In this document: piece by piece, positions 9,190-17,743 of the stretch
Layout: each line of letters begins with the position of its first letter
Numbering within the stretch: the stretch's first letter is position 1
Source: Benzoatithermus sp963720725
Lineage (GTDB): Bacteria; Pseudomonadota; Alphaproteobacteria; Geminicoccales; Geminicoccaceae
DNA: 64,000 nucleotides
Direction of reading: 5' to 3'
NCBI GenBank assembly: GCA_963720725.1
Contig: CAVRGN010000013.1
Span: 774,190-838,189, forward strand
Program-made: the position numbers and the translations under genes
The notes under the pieces: model-generated
Database searches by the model: none
What the model was told of the DNA's origin: nothing
The model's input: only the letters and a program-made list of their open reading frames with translations

Positions 9190-9503
9190 GCGCCCCTGAA
9201 GGGACGCGACCTGGCTGCCTGGATCGGCTCACGCCACGCCAGAAGCCGGTCTTGCAGCTCCGCCGGGGTGAGATCCGGCTCCAGGGCGACCAGCCCCGCT
9301 CAAGGTCGGGCCGACGGGGCTCAAGTACTGGCCGCCGCTAGCCACCATAGGGCTCGGGCACCGCGCTGCCAGTCGTCCGCACCCGCTGCATCGGCTTGAT
9401 CGCGGCCGACGCGCCGACGGCGGGCCGCGGCACGGATCGAGCTGCTCGCCTCGACCACCTCAACCAGCCGCCGCCGGAGGTCCGTCGAGAGCGGAGCGGC
9501 CAT
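9190..9503 (-). pseudogene. IS630-family transposase remnant
   Basis: On the minus strand, the start codon at 9503 opens MAAPLSTDLRRRLVEVVEA...SIRAAARR, the helix-turn-helix start of IS630 transposases. A frameshift near 9415 moves the match to another frame (VGASAAIKPMQRVRTTGSAVPE), and further on DLTPAELQDRLLAW matches the next conserved block. The DDE catalytic core is missing, so this is an inactive N-terminal fragment. Its position between the sugar transporter and an unrelated gene suggests that it marks the breakpoint that removed the rest of the operon. Confidence 0.65.
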
Positions 9504-9573
9504 AGCGGATCTCCGTGATCCTCAACCGCTATTGTCGAATCACAGGCTCGATTTCACGCAATAGGGAATTGCT

Positions 9574-10746
9574 CTAGCGCAGCTCCCTGATCGCGCCGTC
9601 GAGCCCGGCGAGCGTGAGGGGAAACATGCGGCGGTCGAGCAGCCGTCGCACGATCTGGATCGACGGATAATCCTCCCACCATTCCTCGGGCTGGGGGTTG
9701 AGCCAGATCGTGCGGCGCCAGGTTTCACCCAGCCGGGCGAGCCACTTGACGCCCGGCTCTTCGTTCCAGTGCTCGTTCGCACCTCCGACCTCGACCAGCT
9801 CGTAGGGACTCATGGTCGCGTCGCCGACCACGACCACGCGGTAGTCGGCCGGGTAGGTGCGCAGGACGTCGTCTGTCGCGATGCGCTCCTGGTGGCGCCG
9901 GCGGCTGTCGCGCCACAGCCATTCATACGGGCAATTGTGGAAGTAGTAGTATTCGAGGTGCTTGAACTCACTGCGCGCGGCCGAGAACAGCTCCTCGACG
10001 GTGCGGACATGGTCGTCCATCGAGCCACCGACGTCGAACAGCATCAGCACCTTGACCGCGTTGTGCCGCTCGGGGCGCAGATGCAGGTCGAGCAGGCCGG
10101 CATTGCGGGCGGTGCCGCGGATCGTCTCGTCGAGGTCCAGCTCCTCGGCCGCCCCGGTGCGGGCGAACCGGCGCAGCTTGCGCAGGGCGACCTTCAGGTT
10201 GCGGGTGCCGACCTCGACATCGTCGGCGAGGTTCCTGAACTGGCGCTCATCCCAGACCTTGACCGCGCGCCGGTGCCGGCTCTCCTGCTGCCCGATCCGC
10301 ACGCCCTCGGGGTTGTAGCCATAGGCGCCGAAGGACGAGGTGCCGGCGGTACCGATCATCTTGCTGCCGCCCTGATGGCGCTTCTCCTGCTCGGCGAGGC
10401 GCTCGGCCAGGGTCCGCATCAGCTCCTCGAAGCCGCCCAGGCCCTTGATCTGCGTCTTCTCCGCCTCGGTCAGGAGCCGCTCGGCCTCCTTGCGCAGCCA
10501 TTCGTAGGGGATTTCGCCCAGCACCTCGGCCACGCCCTGGACGCCGTCAAAGAAGTCGCGGAAGGCCGTGTCGAATCGGTCGTACTGCGCCTCGTCCTTG
10601 ACCAGGCAGAGCCGGCTGAGGGCATAAAAGTCGTCGATGCTGCCGTGGATGACCCGCGCGTCCAAGGCCTTCAGCAGGTCCAGGAGCTCGCGCAGCGTGA
10701 CCGGGACGCCGTGGGCGCGCAGCTTGAGAAAGAAATCGACCAGCAC
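9574..10746 (-). CDS. VWA domain protein, CoxE-like partner of a MoxR ATPase
   Basis: A 390-residue cytoplasmic protein with an N-terminal all-helical part (MLVDFFLKLRAHGVPVTLRELL) and a von Willebrand A domain. The MIDAS loop reads DVGGSMDDH, with the first Asp near residue 238. CoxE-like proteins act with MoxR AAA+ ATPases as metal-insertion or remodelling chaperones; the MoxR partner lies at 11593-12441 on the same strand. The GTG start at 10746 has GGAGG nine bases upstream. An esterase gene on the opposite strand separates it from the MoxR gene. Confidence 0.82.
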   Translation of the reverse strand: MLVDFFLKLRAHGVPVTLRELLDLLKALDARVIHGSIDDFYALSRLCLVKDEAQYDRFDTAFRDFFDGVQGVAEVLGEIPYEWLRKEAERLLTEAEKTQIKGLGGFEELMRTLAERLAEQEKRHQGGSKMIGTAGTSSFGAYGYNPEGVRIGQQESRHRRAVKVWDERQFRNLADDVEVGTRNLKVALRKLRRFARTGAAEELDLDETIRGTARNAGLLDLHLRPERHNAVKVLMLFDVGGSMDDHVRTVEELFSAARSEFKHLEYYYFHNCPYEWLWRDSRRRHQERIATDDVLRTYPADYRVVVVGDATMSPYELVEVGGANEHWNEEPGVKWLARLGETWRRTIWLNPQPEEWWEDYPSIQIVRRLLDRRMFPLTLAGLDGAIRELR

Positions 10747-10836
10747 GGATCACGCCTCCAGCGGCCTTGCCGTCCGATTCTGACGGTGACCGTGACCCGC
10801 CGCAAGCAATCGCCGGTGAGGCTTGGCAGCTTTTCC

Positions 10837-11637
10837 ATGACGCGATATTCTTCAAAGATGATCAACCTGAAGTTCATATCTGCGGCGTTGGTTTTGCTGA
10901 CCCTCACGGCGCCTGGCGAGGCGAAGGACATCTGCGCTGCGGACCCGACGGCGTGGGGCGGCTTTCCGGCCCTGCCGCGCGCGACCCACGCCCTGGCGGC
11001 GGAGGGCCGCCTGACCGTGGTGGCGATCGGCTCCTCGAGCACCGAGGGTATCGGCGCGTCCGCACCCGACCGAACCTACCCCGCGCAGCTCGAGCGGCTG
11101 TTGCGGGCGCGATTCCCCGATGCCACCGTCAAGGTCGTCAACCGTGGCATCGGCGGCGAGACCGTGGCGGCAAATCTCGCCCGATTGCAGGCGGACGCGA
11201 TCGAACTCGGGCCGGACCTGGTGATATGGCAGGTCGGCACCAACGACGCGCTCCTGGACGTTCCGCTGGCCGAGCTCGCGGCGGGGCTGGGGGCGGGCAT
11301 CGGGAGATTGCGCGCCGCTGGCGCCGACGTGGTCCTGCTCGGGCCGCAACCGGTGACCCGGCCCGACTGGGAGAGCGCGCTGGAGCCGGTCCGCCGCCTG
11401 TTGCGCGACGTCGCGAGCGCAAGCGACACGCCGCTCCTGTCGCGTCACCGGCTGATGTCCTACTGGCTGGACTCGGGCCGGTTCACGCTGGATTCGCTGC
11501 TGGCTCCGGACGGTCTGCACATGACGGACGCGAGCTACCGCTGCCTTGCCGAGCGGATCGCCGACCTGTTCCCGCCGGAGGATCCGAGCCGGTCAGCGGC
11601 CCTGGCGGTGGGCAATGAACGCGAGGCGCTCGAATAG
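10837..11637 (+). CDS. Secreted SGNH/GDSL-type esterase
   Basis: Periplasmic lipase or esterase of the SGNH hydrolase fold, 266 residues from the ATG at 10837 (a second ATG at 10858 gives a cleaner signal peptide, MINLKFISAALVLLTLTAPGEA). Block I is GSSSTEG with the nucleophilic Ser instead of the classic GDS, followed by GIGGET (block II), GTND (block III) and DGLHM (block V, catalytic Asp/His). This pattern fits TAP-like arylesterases or acyl-CoA thioesterase I relatives. Its 3' end overlaps the convergent MoxR gene by 45 bases. Confidence 0.8.
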   Translation: MTRYSSKMINLKFISAALVLLTLTAPGEAKDICAADPTAWGGFPALPRATHALAAEGRLTVVAIGSSSTEGIGASAPDRTYPAQLERLLRARFPDATVKVVNRGIGGETVAANLARLQADAIELGPDLVIWQVGTNDALLDVPLAELAAGLGAGIGRLRAAGADVVLLGPQPVTRPDWESALEPVRRLLRDVASASDTPLLSRHRLMSYWLDSGRFTLDSLLAPDGLHMTDASYRCLAERIADLFPPEDPSRSAALAVGNEREALE

Positions 11638-12441
11638 CTGCGTGTCCTGCTCATTTTTGAGCAGCGACCCGAACAGCGGCGGGATCGCCTTCTTCAGCCG
11701 CTTCTCGCGCAGGACCTCGGGGCCCACGTCCTCGGCCATCAGCAGCTTGAGCCAGTCGAGCAGCTCGGAGGTCGAGGGCTTCTTCTTCAGGCCCGGCATA
11801 TCGCGCAGCTCGAAGAATGCCTCCAGCGCCTCCCGGACCAGCTCGTCGCGCAGGCCCGGATGATGAACGTCGACGATCCGGCGCATGGTGTCGCGGTCGG
11901 GGAAGCGGATGTAGTGGAAGAAGCAGCGGCGCAGGAAGGCGTCGGGCAGCTCCTTCTCGTTGTTGGAGGTGATCATCACCACCGGCCGGTGCCGGGCGGT
12001 CACGGTCTCGCCGGTCTCGTAGACTGCGAACTCCATCCGGTCGAGCTCGAGCAGGAGGTCGTTGGGGAACTCGATGTCGGCCTTGTCGATCTCGTCGATC
12101 AGGACGACCGCACGCTCCTCGCTGGCGAAGGCCTGCCAGAGCACGCCCCGCCTGATGTAGTGCCGGATGTCCTGGACCCGCGGATCGCCGAGCTGGCTGT
12201 CGCGTAGCCGCGAGACGGCGTCGTACTCGTAGAGGCCCTGCTGCGCCTTGGTGGTCGACTTGATGTGCCAGCGGTGGAGCGGCATGCCGAGTGCGGTCGC
12301 CACCTCCTCGGCGAGCTGGGTCTTGCCGGTGCCGGGCTCGCCCTTGACCAGCAGCGGCTTCTGCAGGGCCACTGCCGCCCGTACGGCGAGCTGCAGCTCT
12401 TCGGTCGCGATGTAGCGCTCGGTGCCGGCGAATCCCGCCAT
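11593..12441 (-). CDS. MoxR-family AAA+ ATPase
   Basis: A 282-residue AAA+ ATPase. Walker A GEPGTGKT is at residues 34-41, Walker B VVLIDEID near 108-115, and sensor 1 is in VVMITSNNEKEL. These ATPases work with VWA proteins, here very likely the product of 9574-10746, in complex assembly or cofactor insertion. The start codon ATG shares its A with the TGA stop of prfB (TGATG), so translation is coupled to prfB. The 3' end runs 45 bases into the convergent esterase gene. Confidence 0.88.
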   Translation of the reverse strand: MAGFAGTERYIATEELQLAVRAAVALQKPLLVKGEPGTGKTQLAEEVATALGMPLHRWHIKSTTKAQQGLYEYDAVSRLRDSQLGDPRVQDIRHYIRRGVLWQAFASEERAVVLIDEIDKADIEFPNDLLLELDRMEFAVYETGETVTARHRPVVMITSNNEKELPDAFLRRCFFHYIRFPDRDTMRRIVDVHHPGLRDELVREALEAFFELRDMPGLKKKPSTSELLDWLKLLMAEDVGPEVLREKRLKKAIPPLFGSLLKNEQDTQLFERLAFIAHRQGR

Positions 12442-13560
12442 CAGCTCGCCTCGGGCCGGCGGTCGCCGGCACCCTGCGCCAGGGCCGCTTCCAGGAACTT
12501 GTCGAGGTCGCCGTCGAGCACGCCCAGCGGATTGCCGCTCTCGATGCCGGTGCGCAGGTCCTTCACCATCTTGTAGGGGTGCAGGACGTAGTTCCTGATC
12601 TGCGAGCCGAACGTGGTGTCGAGCTTTTGCGCCTCGGCGGCGTCGGACACGGCGCGCCGCTTGCTGAGCTCGAGCTCGTAGAGCTTGGCGCGCAGCATAT
12701 CCATGGCCTGGGCGCGGTTGCGGTGCTGCGAGCGGTCGTTCTGGCAGGCCGCCACGATGCCTGTGGGCAGATGGGTGAGACGGACGGCGGAATCGGTCCG
12801 GTTGACGTGCTGGCCACCGGCGCCGGAGGCGCGGTAGGTGTCGACCTTGAGGTCCTTGTCCAGGATCTCGATCTCGATCCGGTCGTCGATCACCGGCGAG
12901 ACAGTGACCGAGGCGAAGCTGGTGTGGCGCCTGGCGTTGCTGTCGAAGGGCGAGATGCGCACCAGACGATGCACGCCCGCCTCGGTCTTGAGCCAGCCAT
13001 AGGCGTTCTCGCCGCCGATCTTGACCGTGGCCGACTTGATTCCCGCCTCCTCGCCTTCGCTCTCCTCGATCCACTCGGTCTTGTAGCCATGCTGCTCGGC
13101 CCAGCGCAGATACATGCGCAACAGCATCTCGGCCCAGTCCTGGCTCTCGGTGCCGCCCGCACCGGCCGCGACCTGGAGGAAGGCGTCGTTCTGGTCGGCC
13201 TCGCCCGAAAGCATGGATTCCAGCTGCAGCCGGTCGAGCTGCTCCCTGATCCGCTCCAGCTCGCGCTGGACCTCGTCGCCGGTGGCCTCGTCGCCCTCTT
13301 CCTCGGCGAGTTCCGCGAGATCGAGCGAATCGGCCAGCCCCTGCTCCAGCTTGCGCTGGCGCTCCACCGAGGCGGCGAGCCGGTTGCGCTCGCTCATGAT
13401 GGCCTGGGCCTTGTCCGCGTTCTCCCAGAGCTTGGGATCCTCCGAGAGCGAGGTCAGCTCGTCCAGGCGGACGAGGGCCTGATCCCAGTCAAAGATGCCT
13501 CCGCTGCAGCTCGAGGGCGTCCCGGATGGAGGCGGCGAGGTTGACGATTTCGGCACGCAT
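12441..13560 (-). CDS. prfB: Peptide chain release factor 2, expressed by programmed +1 frameshift
   Basis: RF2 reads UGA/UAA stop codons and triggers peptide release. Translation starts at ATG 13560 and gives a 23-residue leader (MRAEIVNLAASIRDALELQRRHL) ending in CTT TGA; a +1 shift resumes with DWDQALVRLDELTSLSEDPKLWENA and runs to 12441, about 372 residues in total. The stop-codon-recognising tripeptide is in ISPFDSN and the catalytic GGQ is in GAGGQHVNRTDSAVRLTH. It lies 27 bases after mrcA in the order amiC-mrcA-prfB, and its stop overlaps the MoxR start. The frame downstream of the shift stays open upstream to 13736, which would mislead an automatic start call. Confidence 0.95.
13488..13502 (-). 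promoter_or_regulatory. RF2 autoregulatory +1 frameshift signal
   Basis: On the minus strand GGAGG, then three bases (CAT), then CTT TGA C. This is the classic prfB recoding site: a Shine-Dalgarno-like element three bases before the CTT slip codon and an in-frame UGA that stalls when RF2 is scarce. The layout matches the E. coli site in spacing. Confidence 0.93.
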
Positions 13561-13587
13561 GAAATTTCCCAGCGGTTGATGCGATGA

Positions 13588-15978
13588 TCAGTAGATGCCG
13601 GCCGCCGTCGGCGACTGCGTCCCGCCGGAGCCGCGCGGCACGGCGAACGGATCCTTTTCCGTGCTCTCCTCGACGGTCGAGCGGTCGCGTCCGGGCTCTG
13701 TCCCGGGCAAGAACGCTTCGGCGATCGCGTTGTCACCGCTCGCGAGCCTGCCGGTGGTGGCGTTCACCCGCACGATGCTGAGCCCGGGCGGCGTGCGGAA
13801 CGGCGTGGCGGGCTTGTCGGCCAGCGCGACGCGCATGACGTCGATCCAGATCGGCAGCGCCACGGTGGCGCCGGTGGCGCGGCGGCCAAGCGACTTGGGC
13901 TGGTCGTAGCCGACCCACACCGCAACCACGAGATCGGGCGAGAAGCCCACGAACCAGGTGTCCTTGCTGTCGTTGGTCGTCCCGGTCTTGCCGGCGAGCG
14001 GCTTGCCCAGCTCCAGCGCCTGCTTCGCGGTGCCTCGCTCGACCACGCCTTCCAGCATGGAGACCATCTGGTAGGCGTGGCGCGGATCGACGACGATCGG
14101 CCGGGTGTTGGGGATCTCGGGCGGCAGGCCGCCATCCCAGGCGGCCACGGTGCAGCCGCCGCAGTCGCGCGGGTCGGCACGCATGATGGTCCGGCCGTGC
14201 CGGTCCTGGATCCGCTCGACCAGCACCGGCTCGATCTTGTGGCCGCCATTGACCAGCTCGGCATAGGCGCCGGCCAGCTCGATCGGCGTGACCTCGTTGG
14301 CGCCGAGCGAGGCCGCGAGATTGTGCTGCACCTGGCTGCCCAGACCCATGCGGCGCGCCAGCTCGATGACCCGATCCATGCCCACTTTCTGCGCCACACG
14401 CACCGAGATCAGGTTGCGCGAGCGCTCCAATCCGACGCGCAGGGTGATCGGGCCGAGGAAGTCGTTGCTGTAGTTCTCGGGCTCCCACCGGGCGAGGCCG
14501 GCCCCCTGGCTGAGCGAGATCGGCGCGTCGAGCATGATGCTCACCGGGGTCATGCCGGACTCCAGCGCCGCCAGGTAGACGAACGGCTTGAAGGCCGATC
14601 CCGGCTGCCGGTGGGCCTGCGTCGCCCGGTTGAACTTGCTCTGCCGATAGCTGAACCCGCCGCTCATCGCCAGCACGCGCCCGGTATGCGGATCCAGCGC
14701 CACCACCGCACCCTCGACACTGGGGCGCTGGCGCAAGACCCAGCGGCGGTCGTCGCCCGCGCCCACCTGCTCCATCACCACCATGTCGCCCGGCGCCAGC
14801 GGCTGGCGCTTGGTCCAGGCGACGTCGTCGCCGCTCAGCGACACCTGCTCGCCGTCGTCGAGCCCGATCTCGGCCTGGCCGCCCTTGGCACGCAGGACGA
14901 CGCCCCGGCGCCATCCTTCGAGCTCGAAGCCCGGATCGGAATCCTGCAATTGCTCGAGCCAGGCGTCACCGGCAGTGGCGAGATCAAGGCTGCCCCACGG
15001 GCCGCGCCATCCCTGACGCCGGTCATAGGTGGCGAGACCATGGCGCAGTGCCCGGTCGGCGGCGGCCTGCAGGTCCGGCGACAGGGTGACCCGCACCGAC
15101 AGCCCGCCCTCGTAGAAGCCCCTTTCTCCCAGCCGGGCCACGAGCTGGCGGCGCACCTCCTCGATGAAGAAATCCGCTTCGGCAGTCTGCGTGGCTGTCC
15201 GCTTGTGGAGCGTGATCGGCTCCGCCCGCGCGGTGGCGGCCTCGGCGGGCGTGATGTAGCCGTCGTCCAGCATGCGGGTGAGCACATAGTCGCGGCGCTG
15301 CAGCGCCGCCTCCATGTTGTCGACCGGATCGTAGGTCGAGGGTGCCTTGGGCAGCCCGGCCAGCAGCGCCGCCTCGGCGATGGTGAGCTCGTCCAATGAC
15401 TTGTCGAAATAGTTCAAGGCCGCCGCCGCCACGCCGTAGGAGCGGTTGCCGAGGAAGATCTCGTTCAGATAAAGCTCGAGGATCCGCTCCTTGCTGAACG
15501 TGCGCTCGATCCGCAGCGCCAGGAGGATCTCCTTGAACTTGCGCTGATAGGAGAGCTCGCTGCTGAGGAGAAAATTCTTGGCGACCTGCTGCGTGATCGT
15601 CGAGGCCCCCTCGGGCCGCCGGTTGCTGTTCAGCCGCTCGAGATTGCTCACGATCGCGCGCCCGATGCCGAAGACGTCGATGCCCGGATGGTCGTAGAAA
15701 TGCTGGTCCTCGGCGGCGATGAACGCGTGCTTGACTCGTTCGGGGATCGCCTCGCTGGGCACGAAGATGCGGTTCTGGCGCGCATACTCGGCCAGCAGCC
15801 TGCCGTCGCCGGCGTGCACGCGCGTGGCCGTCGGCGGCTCGTAATCGGCCAGCTGGCGGTGGTCGGGCAGACCGCCGTCATAATTGTTGATCAGGTAGAG
15901 CGCTCCGGCGCCACCCAGGATAGCCAACAGCGTGAGCGCCATGATCATGGCCGACAACACGCGAAAGAGGCGCTTCAC
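13588..15978 (-). CDS. mrcA: Penicillin-binding protein 1A, bifunctional peptidoglycan synthase
   Basis: Class A PBP of 796 residues, anchored by an N-terminal helix (residues about 7-30). The glycosyltransferase domain has the catalytic Glu in EDQHFYDHPG (E90) and the GASTITQQVAKN motif. The transpeptidase domain has the SxxK motif in PGSAFKPF (nucleophile Ser), SRN as SxN, and GKTGTTNDSKDTWFVG as the KTG box. An OB-like insert lies between the two domains, typical of PBP1A. It polymerises and cross-links murein at the inner membrane. It lies 51 bases after amiC and 27 before prfB, a probable operon. Confidence 0.93.
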   Translation of the reverse strand: MKRLFRVLSAMIMALTLLAILGGAGALYLINNYDGGLPDHRQLADYEPPTATRVHAGDGRLLAEYARQNRIFVPSEAIPERVKHAFIAAEDQHFYDHPGIDVFGIGRAIVSNLERLNSNRRPEGASTITQQVAKNFLLSSELSYQRKFKEILLALRIERTFSKERILELYLNEIFLGNRSYGVAAAALNYFDKSLDELTIAEAALLAGLPKAPSTYDPVDNMEAALQRRDYVLTRMLDDGYITPAEAATARAEPITLHKRTATQTAEADFFIEEVRRQLVARLGERGFYEGGLSVRVTLSPDLQAAADRALRHGLATYDRRQGWRGPWGSLDLATAGDAWLEQLQDSDPGFELEGWRRGVVLRAKGGQAEIGLDDGEQVSLSGDDVAWTKRQPLAPGDMVVMEQVGAGDDRRWVLRQRPSVEGAVVALDPHTGRVLAMSGGFSYRQSKFNRATQAHRQPGSAFKPFVYLAALESGMTPVSIMLDAPISLSQGAGLARWEPENYSNDFLGPITLRVGLERSRNLISVRVAQKVGMDRVIELARRMGLGSQVQHNLAASLGANEVTPIELAGAYAELVNGGHKIEPVLVERIQDRHGRTIMRADPRDCGGCTVAAWDGGLPPEIPNTRPIVVDPRHAYQMVSMLEGVVERGTAKQALELGKPLAGKTGTTNDSKDTWFVGFSPDLVVAVWVGYDQPKSLGRRATGATVALPIWIDVMRVALADKPATPFRTPPGLSIVRVNATTGRLASGDNAIAEAFLPGTEPGRDRSTVEESTEKDPFAVPRGSGGTQSPTAAGIY

Positions 15979-16029
15979 GATCCCTGTTCCTCGTCAGGTT
16001 GAGCGTCCGGGGGCGAACGGCTGGATGGC

Positions 16030-17403
16030 TCAGCTTTTTGGTACGGCGAAATACCGGTCCAGAGCACGCACGATCGCGTGCCCTAATTTGGCTCGGTAAT
16101 CCGGTTGTGCCAGATTGCGTGCCTCGTCCGGGTTCGAAAGGTAACCCAATTCCAACAGGACCGACGGTACGTCGGGCGACTTAAGCACCGCGAATCCCGC
16201 GAACCGGCGGTGCCGCTTCACCAGCGACGTCACGCTGGCCAGTTCTTCCGACAGGAGGTCGGCGAACGCAATCGACCTGTTGTTGGTATCCCGCTGGGCC
16301 AGGTCAATCAGGATCGTGGCCACCACGGCGTCGTGCTGCGACAGGTCGGCTCCGCTCAGCACGTCGGACTTGTTCTCCAGGGCAGCGAACTTCGCCGCCT
16401 CCTCGTCGGAGGCCTTCTCGGACAGCGTGTAGATCGAGGCGCCCCGCAACTCGGTCAGTCGCAGACTGTCGGCGTGCAGCGAAATGAATACCTGGCCGCC
16501 GAGCTGGCGCGCTTTGGCGCTGCGGTCGCGCAGGCGGATGAACTCGTCGCCGTCGCGTGTCAGCACCACCCGGTAGCGGCCGCTCCGCTCGATCATGTTG
16601 CGCAACTCGCGCGCCATCTCGAGCACGAGGTCCTTCTCCTTCAAGCCGCCGGCGGCGATGGCGCCGGGGTCGATCCCGCCATGTCCGGGATCGAGCACGA
16701 TCACCGGCCTCTCGCTCGCCCGCGTCGCCGCCTTGCCCGACGCGGTCGCCCCGCCGCGCGGAACCGCCGCCAGGTCCCGCGGCCGGGTCGCCGGAATCGG
16801 CACCGGATGCCGATCGGCAGCGGCTGGCGGTCCCGCCGCCGGGCGGATCGGCACCGCGGCCACCGGGGCCGGCACCGCCACCGCCGCCGCGGCAGGACTG
16901 CCGCCGGCCGACTGCGCGGCGACCACGTCGACCACCAGGCGGTGGAAGGCGCTGTCCCTGGAGGGCGGCAACAGAAGGGCGTTGGCCACTCGGACCTGGC
17001 CAGCCAGTGCGATCGTCAGCCGCGAGCCGTCCGGCGAGGAGGCGACTTCGTAGCCTCGGGCGAGACCTCGTGGCGGTCGACCGGCATCACCGTCGAGCTG
17101 CCAAGCCACCGCGCCGAGATCGATCACGAGCCGGTCGGGGTCCGACTCGGAGCGTGCGGCGAAGCTCACCTTGCGGTCGAAGTCGACCACTATCCGGGTA
17201 ATGCTGCCGTTCTCGCCGAATCGCAGGCCCACCGCCGTCGCAGCCGGCGCCGCCTGCGCTCCGCCGGCAAGCAGGGCAAGAAGCAAAATCAGGCCGCGCA
17301 CAGCCAGCAAGAGCCGGCCGCACGGGCGCAAACGCCCACCCCACCCCAATCGTCGATGGCCCAGGTTCATCTCATTGAGGAGATTACGCGATTGTGGATG
17401 CAC
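16030..17403 (-). CDS. amiC: N-acetylmuramoyl-L-alanine amidase with AMIN domain
   Basis: Periplasmic Zn amidase that splits septal peptidoglycan during cell separation. After an N-terminal hydrophobic segment (LLLAVRGLILLLALLAGGAQA) comes an AMIN domain (about residues 55-150), a Pro/Ala-rich linker, then Amidase_3. Zn ligands and catalytic Glu are in DPGHGGIDPG (about residue 240), KEKDLVLEM, SLHADS and VLLELGYLSN. ATG at 17403 is the longest start; ATG at 17370 is equally plausible and would leave the rne promoter outside the coding region. It is first in amiC-mrcA-prfB and divergent from rne, the usual alphaproteobacterial arrangement. Confidence 0.9.
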   Translation of the reverse strand: MHPQSRNLLNEMNLGHRRLGWGGRLRPCGRLLLAVRGLILLLALLAGGAQAAPAATAVGLRFGENGSITRIVVDFDRKVSFAARSESDPDRLVIDLGAVAWQLDGDAGRPPRGLARGYEVASSPDGSRLTIALAGQVRVANALLLPPSRDSAFHRLVVDVVAAQSAGGSPAAAAVAVPAPVAAVPIRPAAGPPAAADRHPVPIPATRPRDLAAVPRGGATASGKAATRASERPVIVLDPGHGGIDPGAIAAGGLKEKDLVLEMARELRNMIERSGRYRVVLTRDGDEFIRLRDRSAKARQLGGQVFISLHADSLRLTELRGASIYTLSEKASDEEAAKFAALENKSDVLSGADLSQHDAVVATILIDLAQRDTNNRSIAFADLLSEELASVTSLVKRHRRFAGFAVLKSPDVPSVLLELGYLSNPDEARNLAQPDYRAKLGHAIVRALDRYFAVPKS

Positions 17404-17420
17404 GGGACAGCTACTATAGT
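17392..17420 (+). promoter_or_regulatory. Candidate rne promoter
   Basis: TTGTGG (17392-17397), a 17-base spacer, then TATAGT (17415-17420). It would produce a 5' leader of about 315 bases before rne, consistent with RNase E autoregulation through a long leader known in other bacteria. The leader (17428-17743) contains no recognisable gene. Confidence 0.5.
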
Positions 17421-17743
17421 CGGCCGCGTGATGGCCTGGGTACGGCGAGAAATTTGCGCGTTCAATGGGTTGAAGCCCTGTCTCGCAGTGACTTTTGCCG
17501 CTGGCTGTCCCAATCAGAAGGTTTCGGGCGACGGAGCGTTGTCAAAGCCGGAGCGGGGCCGCGCCGCGTGCGTGTTGCCTAGCATGGCTGGACCTCGTCC
17601 ATCGATCCGTTTCTCCAACTCGGGCTGTGCGTCGGTCGGTCGCCTGAATTCGCAACCACCGCCGCCGGCCTTCCCCAACTCGAGCCGCCACTGCCGGATG
17701 CTGCTGCTGCGGTTGGCTAGGCGGCTACCGGAGATTTCCATCC

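Noticed and set aside
9769..10836. In-frame extension of the esterase by more than 350 codons upstream
   Set aside because: That part is antisense to the VWA gene; the esterase signal peptide starts at 10837 or 10858.
13561..13736. N-terminal extension of RF2 in the open downstream frame
   Set aside because: The conserved leader is in the other frame from ATG 13560 with the CTT TGA C recoding site.
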